Shown here in pieces: positions 34,257 to 43,626 of a stretch of DNA of 64,000 nt. Position numbers and translations under genes: made by a program. The notes beneath the pieces are model-generated. The model was not told the origin of the DNA and did no database searches. It saw only the letters and a list, made by a program, of their open reading frames with translations. Each line of letters begins with the position of its first letter. Within the stretch, counting starts at the first letter, position 1. Source of the stretch: Aphanomyces cochlioides (lineage: Eukaryota; Oomycota; Saprolegniomycetes; Saprolegniales; Verrucalvaceae); assembly GCA_019828595.1 (NCBI GenBank), contig JAHQRK010000022.1, forward strand, positions 372,001 through 436,000. The letters run 5' to 3'.

Positions 34257-34499
34257 GGAGAATGGCTTCAGGCTTGTCCACAAAATTGCAACTGCCCTGT
34301 TCTTTCATTGAAACTCTAGGCCGTCAATATTCAAACTTTATTCAACTAAACAGTGTATAATCTTTCACGAGTATTCAGAACTCTCGGACCAAATCGTGTT
34401 TGATGAGCACAATCCAGGTTTTCAGTTGATTGACCCATATTCATGGTTTCTCGTAGTGCAACTCTTGAAAACCAGGTTTTCTCGTCAAACAGGCCCTAA

Positions 34500-35798
34500 C
34501 GGTTACCATGCTTAGCCGAAGACAAAAGATCCTAAAAAGACTGCAGTACACTTTGAGAAAAATCTTATAAGATGATAACTTTTGTAAAATGATATTTATA
34601 CTGCGATAAATTATTTTTCTACTGTGGAGACTAAGCATAAAAATGCCAAAAAATGCATAATTCGAAATATGCCATAATTTTCAATTTTGACTGTCTGGAT
34701 GCCACCTTTTCAAAGAATTTTTTGTCACAATTTTCTGGAGTTTTTGGCCAAATTATGCCATAAAAAAATGGACCAAATTGGTCTATTTTATTTATGACAT
34801 ATTTTCGACATGAACGCACTGATCGCGTCAAGCTTGAGCTTCAGCTTGTCATCTCTACAAAAATACACGCACACACTATATATTAACACTGTTGCATGTT
34901 CTAACGTTCTGAGAAGCGACAGTGATCGAGCCTTGCTCATCTCTGGCTCATTTCAAAGTTTCCAGTATGAAGTGACTGACACAGCAGTATGACAACAATC
35001 ATCTGTACCGGTAATGTTGAAGTTTCTTGTGGGCCACAAGTTGTGGCATCCAGACAAATAACAAATTCTCCAACTATTCCATTTTAAATTGTGAATTTGG
35101 AACTTTGGAAAATTATTGTATTGTACTGGGAATTTGTCGGACGAGGTTTCGGAATTGATACGTTGGTGATGTGATTGGTTAATATTATAAATAAATTTGA
35201 ATGTCATGATCGCCTTGGACATTTCTGAGGTTTAAGTTATTCATGGAGTTCATGTGAGCCAAATATCAGGCAGCGACATGCATCACAGCCACTATTTTCA
35301 AATAGTGAGTATTTTGACGTATTTTACATCCCGTCAGAGTAGTAAATTGAAGCGATATTGAATTAGAGAGAGACTTTAAGTGTATGTGTTGAATAGCATG
35401 TTGTCCTACAATTCCAGCGCAAAAGGGAGCTTTGAGATGTTGCGCTCGATTAAACATGAAATATTATTATTCAGTTGCAAGCTAAAGTACTTGAGTTTGT
35501 CTGCAAACGTAATGCAGTTTGATCAACAAGGTTGAGATTCTAAAATGGTAAAATGACTCCTTGTCTGAGAGGATAACGAACATTTTAAAGGAATGTAGAG
35601 GTACTAATGCATGTCAATCCTACATACAATGTATTCAGATAAACCCCACTCGTTTATTTGTGATTCAATAGTTCCGAAGATATTTGGACAGCAATTCAAC
35701 CTACACAAGTACCGGCACTTGAAAGCTTATTTCAATTCATTTAAATTAGATCAATATTCATGTTGATAACAATCAACTACGAGACGTTTAGAGTCATC
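34500..35798. other. Intergenic stretch, nothing recognised
   Basis: AT-rich sequence with short frames only. I see no repeat ends or coding homology here. Confidence 0.5.
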
Positions 35799-35804
35799 GT
35801 AATG

Positions 35805-36128
35805 TGACGGTCGCGGGGATTGGCGATGACGCACGAATTAATGGAAGTTCCAGACGTTAGGACTTCAGGAACCGAATATTCTCGGCGGAACTCAGGACAG
35901 CGAAACGCGGACATAAGTTGGTAGGCTAGCTTAATTAATAAGCTTAACCGAGTGTTTTGAGAAGTGAGGGAAGTCTAGCTAGCTAGACTAAACATCCAAA
36001 ATAGACTAATACAGAGGTATAGAGGACGTATGTTCGAAGTCGAAGGAATCGCAAAGACATTCGACGACTACTCAAGCGTGTCGAAAAGTCACAACTGCGG
36101 TCACGTGCTAGACCCGACACAGCCGTCA
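35805..36128 (-). repeat. 3' LTR of the Ty3/gypsy element (324 bp)
   Basis: TGACGG...CCGTCA. It differs from the other LTR at one position that I noticed (GGACATAAG here, GGACAGAAG in the other), which implies a young insertion. Confidence 0.93.
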
Positions 36129-36816
36129 GAAGCCCCCACGCTAAAATTCGACCTCCGTGTCGAATAGATAGAGCGACGGACGTGGAGGGGGTATTCCTCA
36201 GCTCTCTGAATGTGTTCTTGTGGCGTCGGAATAACTGAAAATCTTCCAAGATGACTTCGAAAGAAACTTTGGCGCCCTGCCTGAAGCCGTACTGACACCT
36301 GATTAAGTCTGTTGGAGTGGTTTGGACCTAACATTTCTTCCTCTTTGTCGCAAATAGACTCTGGAACGTCGATTGTCATGACCAACTCCCGTACGTTGTT
36401 GGACGCAATTTAGACTTCCTTAAAGTGAGTCTGACGCTCCTGGACGGCACCAAAGTGCTTCGCTTCGCCCTTGCGTATGATCTCCACATTATTGAGACAA
36501 TGTCGTTGAGATGATGGCCCGTCCAGGAGGCTGGCAGAATTGCGGCGGACAGTTGTAATCCTGCATTCAAGCGCTGTGCGGTATGAGCCAGAAGGTAACT
36601 GCAAGTCGCTAGCTCAAGCCTGCCTCTGTGGCAGCTCACAGGAGCCTGCGCGGAGGGATCTTGCTCGTAGCCAGATCATCCAGCCGACTGGGTTCAGTCG
36701 TCAATTGTTGTTTCTTAATATTGGCCAATAATATGATTCAACTGGTCGGGTGTAATAACGCAAGCAGCCATTTTGGAAAAGGATAGCCTTTACACAAGAC
36801 ACATCTCCAAGAGTTC
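36129..36816. other. Spacer between 3' LTR and the antisense gene
   Basis: No supported coding region. It should hold the promoter of the plus-strand gene that starts at 36817, if that gene is expressed independently. Confidence 0.4.
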
Positions 36817-38271
36817 ATGAAGCCATCGGCGAAGAGTAACAAGTTCGAAAAGACGAAACAATCGCTGCGGGACATCATGCTCGAGGCAGAGCACGCTGAG
36901 TCAAGTCTGCGTCGTTTAAAAGAAGGCGTCCGCCGAGCGCTGAACGATTTGGAGTCGCAGAAGGAAATGAACAATCTGGCTGATATTGAGGCCTTTGTCG
37001 ACGCGTGTGCCCAGAACAATTCACGTCCCGCTCGTGCGGCTTGGCTGAAGCATCAATTTGAAGGATACAAGTTAGACTTGGCTGAGCAGGCCGAGGCGCT
37101 CGCGGCGGGAGACACCATTTCAATTGACGGGTCCTCGAGCGGTAAGGAACATTAACCACGTAATAAATCAGTTGCCTTGCAATAGAATCTGACTCGTCCC
37201 AAGATTCATCCGATGACTACGACCCACGTGGAAAGAAACCGAGACTCGATGAACGTAGCAAGTATTCTACGCTCAAGGGGGTAAAGGGTAAAGGCAAGCT
37301 GATTAGCCATTCAATTGTGAGGACGAAAACGCGAGTGATCACAGTGGCTGAAGTACGCTTGTTGGCCCACATTCCAGACCTACCAATAGAAGTGCGCGGG
37401 GCATATTGCAAGCTTAGAAAACGCCAAATTTGGTCGGACTGGATGGACTAGTTCCAATCATTTTTACCGGGCACCACCAAGGAACAAGTTCATGGAATCG
37501 GGCGCTGCGGGCATGGTGGTCGAGCTATGGAGATTGCGTCTGGAATAGATACTTCTGGGTGGGAACAGGGAACTATAGCAAACCGGGATGGAGGGTAAGG
37601 CTTCCATGTAGTTAGGCTATTCATCGCTGTCTTAGGTGCCTCATGAGGCCAACCATGTGAAAAGTCGGCTCGAATCGGCAAAGAAGAGTTTTGTTGACTT
37701 GTTGCTGGCGTTAGAGAGGGTTGCTGGTCCTGAAGTGTTTCACTTTTTGTTGTTCAATATACACCCCTTTTGGCCAGATCTTGGGATGCCTGCTTGCATG
37801 CTGAAACAATTGAAGTCCGTCGAGGCCGTGGGATATATCGAGTCGCAAGGACGAAAGCGATGGCCAGACTTCGCCCAGTTCCCCAACTTGTTGTACAAGA
37901 AGGACTTGCTCGCGATAACGATGGACCCAAGTCTGCCCCCCAGAGCGCAATTACAGTGGAGCTGGTCCTTGTTGAAATGGATGCGGGAGAAAGCCAAGAT
38001 CAAAAAGCAGGAAGTTGAAGAGATGGTCAAGCGTGTCGAAGCCGGGGTCCATTTGGAACGGACGGGGCCATTCCCGTTCGTTAACTATCCTGATGGAGTC
38101 TTCGAAATGCCCGAGTGGATGCGAGCGCAACAGTCAACAGACGCCAATTTCGTGGGTAAGTGGGTTGGTCTACCGGGGCGTCCCGTGGTTATGGATCAAA
38201 CGGACGGATCCTTCCTTGTGGGTTCAGACGTTAGCGGACTAGGAAGTGCGGATGGTCCAACGACGTTGTAG
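36817..38271 (+). CDS. Unrecognised four-exon gene antisense to the retrotransposon genes
   Basis: Exons 36817-37141, 37186-37352, 37418-37594 and 37636-38271 join in frame to 434 codons; all three introns (44, 65, 41 nt) are GT..AG on the plus strand, and removal is required to keep the frame. The N-terminal 108 residues are charged and helical (NKFEKTKQSLRDIMLEAEHA), probably coiled coil. Exon 2 is basic with a nuclear-localisation-like GKKPRLDERSK and KGVKGKGK. Exon 3 is tryptophan-rich (NRALRAWWSSYGDCVWNRYF). Exon 4 starts VPHEANHVKSRLESAKKSF and contains WSWSLLKWMREKAKIKKQEV. No enzymatic motif, signal peptide or membrane segment. It converges on the integrase end with about 265 bp between. 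Function unknown; it may be a captured host gene or an accessory protein of the element. The start Met is the first in the frame (MKPSAKSNKFEK). Confidence 0.75.
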
Positions 38272-38536
38272 GTTATAATGTCGTAATTCATGGATTGTAG
38301 GATTCGATAAGTTCTTGTTGTCTAAAGGTAGAGTCTTGTGGAGCGTTAGACTTGTAGACAAGAGGAGAGTCAGGCGGTGTGAGAGGCTTATTGGTAGGTG
38401 GTCATCGGCTCAATTTTGCTCAATCAAGTTGTTGTTGAATGGTACAACTGTAGGGAAGGATCACGGAGGAGATGTATGATAAGTCTGGTGGATAGACAAC
38501 CTTGTAGCATCATGAGGGAGTCGTATGGGCCCAGAC

Positions 38537-41500
38537 TTAGTGGTAGACGGTTGATGGCTGAGGTTCGACATCCATCTCACAAAAACGTCGGGATCTTCGT
38601 AACGGGGGTAATCCTCTCTCGATTCTTTGTTCGTTTTCAAATACATCAATGTAAGTCGGATAGTCTGCGAGTTTAGACGCCTTCATCCAGTACTGGTAAC
38701 CATCCACATGCTGGACTAGGTATTCAGATTTACGAGAATTTGGCAACCGTCGCTTGTCCACAATCTTGTGAATAGGCGAGTCGACCGACGTGTAAGCAAC
38801 ATCGCCGTCACCAAAGTCCACCCGATCTATAAAACTGGAGCGTGGTAAGCAGTCTAATGTAAGTTCCCCGAGTGGAGACTCGTCTTCGGGAGTCTCCTCG
38901 TTGTATGGTCGAGAGTAATATCCACGAAAGGGCTTGAGTCTGTCGACATTGACGGTCACGACCTTGTCTGGGTGAGTTGGAATGGCTATCTTGTAGGTGT
39001 TCGGACCCATCTTACGTTCCACACGATAAGGTCCATGCCAGTGTGTTGCAAGCTTTGGAGTCCGGTGGTCGTCTGGGTCGCTGGACTTAGAGAAGTACTT
39101 GTACACCCAGACTGCGGATTGCTCGTCAAATGAGACAGGTCTTTGCTCAGACTTCGCTATCGCACTTTTGTTTTGTCCCTGAATCAGTTGCTCTTCGACG
39201 AGCTTTCGAGTCTGTTTCCAGGATGATGCAAGCCGGCGTTTATATTGCGGTAAGTCATCGGACTTCCAAGCAGGATCAGAGTTCAAGAAAGCTAAGTCCA
39301 GAGGTAGCGTTGGGTCTCGTCCAAAGAGGCAGAAGTAAGGAGAGTCTCCCAATGTTTCGTGGTGGGCAGTCCGATATGCAAACAGTAGTCGGGGTAGATA
39401 AGCGTCCCAATCAGTTTGGTGATCATTGACAAATATCTTAAGCATCTGGACAATCGTGTGGTTAAAGCGTTCCACCAGACCTTGACCTTGTGGATGATAA
39501 GGGGCACTTACCAGCTTGTGGATTCCCAAGGTAGTATACATTGTCGTAGCAAGTTCAGACACAAAGTTCGATCCACGGTCAGTCAGGAGTTTGTCAGGAA
39601 TGCCAAATCGACATACGACTTCGTCGATAAAGACTCTTGTAAAGGTCGAGGTTTTCAAGTCTGGCACTGGGAATGCTTCTACCCACCGCGTGAATAGTCC
39701 GCGAAGACTAATATATATTTATGGCCACGGTTTGTTGTGGACAGCGGACCTAGGGCGTCGACAACCACAAGTCCAAAAGGTCCACGTAACGAGTAAATTG
39801 GCATCCGTTGCATTGGCCCTTGCTTCCACGGCCGTCCGCCTTTGGCGCGGTTGCAGTCAGGACATTTGGACACATATTCCTTGCAATTGGACTGCCAGTT
39901 CAGCCAGTAAGCAGTCCGTCGAATCCTCTCTCGTGTTTTCATGAGGCCAAGGTGGCCAGCTAAGCTAGAGGCGTGACTTGCGTAAAGGACCTCTTCGACC
40001 AAGGTATGAGGTATAACTGGGACCACCACGAGTTCGGGATTTCTGAGGGGAGTCTTGATGGTCACGTAGCGGCAGACGATGCCCCTTTGCATGACGTACT
40101 GGTGACTGTTGCGAACAACCAAATTTTGCAAATGTTGGTCCAATGGTATCGCACCCTCTTCTAGAAAAGCTCGTAGAGCTACAATCCATGGGTCGTTTGC
40201 TTGTTCATTGTAAAGTCTTGGTGTTGGTCGACCTCGTCGGTCAAATAGCTCAATCGGGGTACCATGGACTGGTGGTTCACGGTTGAGTTGGTTGTAGTTT
40301 TCGTTGTCCTGGTCCAGTCCAGGCGACTCGTCATCATTGCGAACATTCACAGTTGGAGTTATAGTAAGTCCAGTGGTGGTGGCGTTCAGACGTCTCATGC
40401 TACGAGTCTGGATAGGGCAGACGGCGAGTCTGGATAGACCGTCGGCGGCTCCGTTGAGTTCCCCTGGTTTGTGGATGACCGTATAATCAAGTCCTTGGAT
40501 CTCCATAGCCCATCTGGCTAGCTTGTGGTTGCCAGAGCGGGAACCGGTATTGAAGAGCCAAGTCAGTGCTTCATGGTCGGTGTAGATGTCGAAATGTCTA
40601 CGATCAATGTACGGACGAAACTTTCGGGTCGCCCAGACGACTCCCCAGCACTCAATCTCAGAGATTCCCATTTCCTTTGAAATCCACTTCTGTTGTGCCT
40701 TCGAAAGGGATTGACTGGCATAGGCTATCACTCGATTCTTCCTGTTTTGTTTCTGCATAAGGACTGCGCCCACAGCGATGTGGCTGGCGTCAACCCAGAT
40801 TGCGAAAGGTAGATCGAAGTCCGGGTGTGCTAAGATCGGAGGTGACACTAGACTTCTTTTGAGTTTCTCCAAGGACACATCGCAGGCTTGAGTCCATATG
40901 AACTTTTCTTCGGTAAGCAGTAGTGTGAGGGGTGCTGCTATTTTTGAGAAGTCTCGGACAAATCGACGAAAGTAGCCAGCAAGTCCGAGGAATGCTCGCA
41001 CTTCGGAAGCGTCCTTGAGTGTTTTGATGCGCAAGACTGACTTGATTTTCTCTGGAATTGGGAGAATGCCAGCTGCAGTTACTATATGTCCGAGGAAGGG
41101 GACTGAAGAGCGACCCCACTTGCATTCCCTGAACTTCGTTAAGACTTGGCCGAGTCTGACGAGATGAGACCCAAAATCTTCGCTGTAAACAATGCAGTCG
41201 TCTAGATAAACTAGACAAGTTCGCCATTTGTAGTCGATAAGAATATGCTCCATGAGTCTTTCGAAACAAGGGACTGCGTTGCAAAGTCCGAAGGACATAA
41301 CGAGCCATTCATAAAGTCCATACTTGCATGTAAAAGCTGTCTTCTCAATGCTATCCTTGGCCATCGGGACGTTCCAATATCCGGAAGCAATGTCCATTGT
41401 TGAGAAGAGTTTGGCTCGACCCAGGACATCTAGCAAGTCGTCAATTCGTGGCATAGGGTAGGAGTCCTTGACAGTAACACTGTTGAGTTTGCGATAGTCG

Positions 41501-42870
41501 ATGCAGAAGCGTATGGATCCATCGGGTTTGCGAATCATCAGGACTGGACTTGACCATGGACTTTTAGAAGGTCTGATGAGTCCAAGGTCTAGATATTGGT
41601 TCAGTTCGGCTTCCATGATGTCGCATTCTGCTTTAGACGTGCGGTAAGGGACGCTTCGGATTGGAGGACTGTCGCCAGTGTCAATGCTGAACTCAACAAG
41701 ATGTGTCCGTCTTGGTGCCTTGGATGAGTCCACGAATATGTCAGCAAACTTCATGAGTGTTTTTCGTAAGAGTTCTCGTTGTTCTGTGCTGAGACTCGAG
41801 TCAGTCCAGTCTATAGGTATTTCCTTTGTAATATTGGGTTGTGATTGTACTGGGCAGACGACGCCAGGGCCCCCCATTTGAGTCAGGACCCTCCCGGGTT
41901 CGTCCGTAGGTGTGTCTTGTTTAGCGTCGTCGGGTGGTATAGTGCGTGTAAAGGACTCGTCTGGTATCGACATCCATGAACCGAGGGATGTGTGTTGGTC
42001 CAGATAGATAGGTGAGTCCGATGGGTTGGCGACTTCCACCATAACAGTCCTTGATGGGGTCGTTCGATAAAGGGCGGACGCAACGTGTAACAGTGCGGAC
42101 TGGGACCTGTGAGGCTCGACTAAGACCGAGGTCGAAACCGGTAGCGATTTGTGTGTATGACAAGAAACCCACTGGAATGAACGTGGCTGGATAATAGTCT
42201 GGGCCACCACTGTGACGTTACCACCCAGGTGGTTCATAGAACTCGACGGATCCAGTCGTGTGAGGGAAACAAGTTCATCGCAACCGTCGATGGACAAAGT
42301 GTTGTCGTTCAAATTGATGACAGCGCCGAGGTAACGCAGTAAGTCTATGCCCACGATGCAGTCCGTTAACGCAGTCGACATCACCCAAAAAGGGAATTGA
42401 ACTGTGCGTCCAACTAGCGTGATTGAGAGTTTGATACGTCCCAGCATCTCCAAGTTCGAGTTATCGGCTGAGACGAATGCAGATTTGGGTTGTGATAATG
42501 ATGGACACCCTAACTTTTGCCAGAGAGTCGCGCTGATAAAGCTGCAGGAAGCGCCAGTGTCGATGAGCGTGGTTGCCTTGAAGTTTTCGACATAAGCTTG
42601 GATAAACGGATCCGACTCAGATCGACATCTTGTGTGACATAAGCGAGACATGCGGGATAAGAGTCGAGTTGATGGAGGGTTTCCGTGGAGCAAGTCTGAA
42701 CAATAAGTCGGATCTACTCGAGCGGAACGCCGGTGGAGACAGCGTTGCTGTCGTGCTTTGATTTGCGCTATTGTCTTGGCGCTTGATGAGTCACTTAGGT
42801 GGTCTGTGAGAGGCAGTTCCACCCAGTAGTGTGTAAAGGCGGATTGTCGCGTAGGAGCATTAGTACACGC
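38537..42870 (-). pseudogene. Pol polyprotein (protease, RT, RNase H, integrase, chromodomain), one frameshift
   Basis: From the stop before 42870 the frame runs to 39679 and carries an aspartic protease (TTLIDTGASCSFI), reverse transcriptase (FCIDYRKLNS, TMDIASGYWNV, active site CLVYLDDCIVYSED), RNase H (WVDASHIAVGAVLM, DIYTDHEAL) and the integrase zinc finger (HASSLAGHLG...CPDC). Just after HKYILVFADY one T is missing near 39693, shifting the frame into a stop. The next frame continues to 38537 with the integrase core (LTDRGSNFVSEL, YHPQGQGLVERFNH) and a C-terminal chromodomain-like block (EYLVQHVDGYQYWMKASKLA). Otherwise uninterrupted. The chromodomain identifies the chromovirus branch, which uses it to target chromatin. 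Confidence 0.92.
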
Positions 42871-43626
42871 CTACCCAGAAGGGCCTGTTACATACAGCGG
42901 AAGTTCGGATTTGGAAAAGTCATCATCCTCGAAGGTATCGTCAGAGTCTACTACATCGGTAGTTTTATCGTCGCCAGGGCTATCATCCATGTCGAGAACT
43001 GAGTAAGGATTGCCTTGAGTCCATGAACTTCTGGTTAACGGGTGTGTTTTGAAGTCTCGCGAAGCCCGTCTTGCCTCGTCACATTTCTCGAGTGTGTCAG
43101 CAAACCACTTAGTCCAGATAGATTCGTCTTCAATGTCAGCGGGTGCCAGGAGGAGGTGAGAGTCCGCGGCGGACAAGTCCAGTGTGCATAATAGTTCCTG
43201 ATGGTTGAGATTGATGTGGCGTTTGCGGATTTGGTCAAGTTGCTTGCGTATGTCAGACTTGGGAATCGGATAAAGTCTGTCCTCGATTTCTTTTGTGTAC
43301 TCGTCGTCAGGAAAGTCGCAAGTAGAGTTCATAATGGTAGTGACTTCTTCGTCTGTAAAAACAGGTGTGGGTGCAGGGACTGCGCCGAGATAAGGCTCGT
43401 CCACCTTCGATCGGGGTGAATGAGTTTGCGTTGAGTTAGATGAGTGTCCCGATTTGGGTCGAGAAGTTTGAGCTTGTGTGTGTCCAGAGTCAACTGATCC
43501 TTTCGAAGATTCAACACAAGTCGAAAGAGAATCAAATGCATTTGGCTCTGACACGTTGGAAACGTGCTGAGTCTGGCATACCGAAACATAACCTGTTTCC
43601 GCAGGGTGTGTTCCGGCGCCGAGACT
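42871..43626 (-). CDS. Linker frame between gag and pol, in the same phase as both
   Basis: Between the gag stop (43629-43627, TGA) and the stop before pol (42873-42871, TAG) the same reading frame is open for about 250 codons. It is acidic and Ser/Thr-rich (SPRSKVDEPYLGAVPAPTP, VVDSDDTFEDDDFSKSE), with a central helical part (KSDIRKQLDQIRKRHINL, WTKWFADTLEKCDEARRA). I recognise no domain. If both stops are read through, it is a spacer of a single Gag-Pol polyprotein; alternatively it is initiated at the Met at 43554 as a separate protein. Confidence 0.6.
   Translation of the reverse strand, partial: SLGAGTHPAETGYVSVCQTQHVSNVSEPNAFDSLSTCVESSKGSVDSGHTQAQTSRPKSGHSSNSTQTHSPRSKVDEPYLGAVPAPTPVFTDEEVTTIMNSTCDFPDDEYTKEIEDRLYPIPKSDIRKQLDQIRKRHINLNHQELLCTLDLSAADSHLLLAPADIEDESIWTKWFADTLEKCDEARRASRDFKTHPLTRSSWTQGNPYSVLDMDDSPGDDKTTDVVDSDDTFEDDDFSKSELPLYVTGPSG

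Larger units (their letters stand above)
33029..34496 (+). mobile_element. Internally deleted PIF/Harbinger transposon
   Basis: The ends are imperfect inverted repeats GGCCCTGTTTGA (33029) and, read inward from 34496, GGGCCTGTTTGA, flanked by TAA at 33026-33028 and 34497-34499, the 3-bp target duplication typical of PIF/Harbinger. A second pair, AACCCAGGTTTTC near 33050 and AAACCAGGTTTTC inward from the right, extends the repeats. Inside are the N-terminal part of a HARBI1-like transposase on the plus strand and, convergent to it, a Myb/SANT-like protein on the minus strand, the usual two genes of this superfamily. The middle with the rest of the catalytic domain is deleted, so the element is non-autonomous. 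Confidence 0.88.

Noticed and set aside
40790..41308. Minus-strand frame of 172 codons within pol
   Set aside because: Overlaps the reverse transcriptase/RNase H in the wrong frame.
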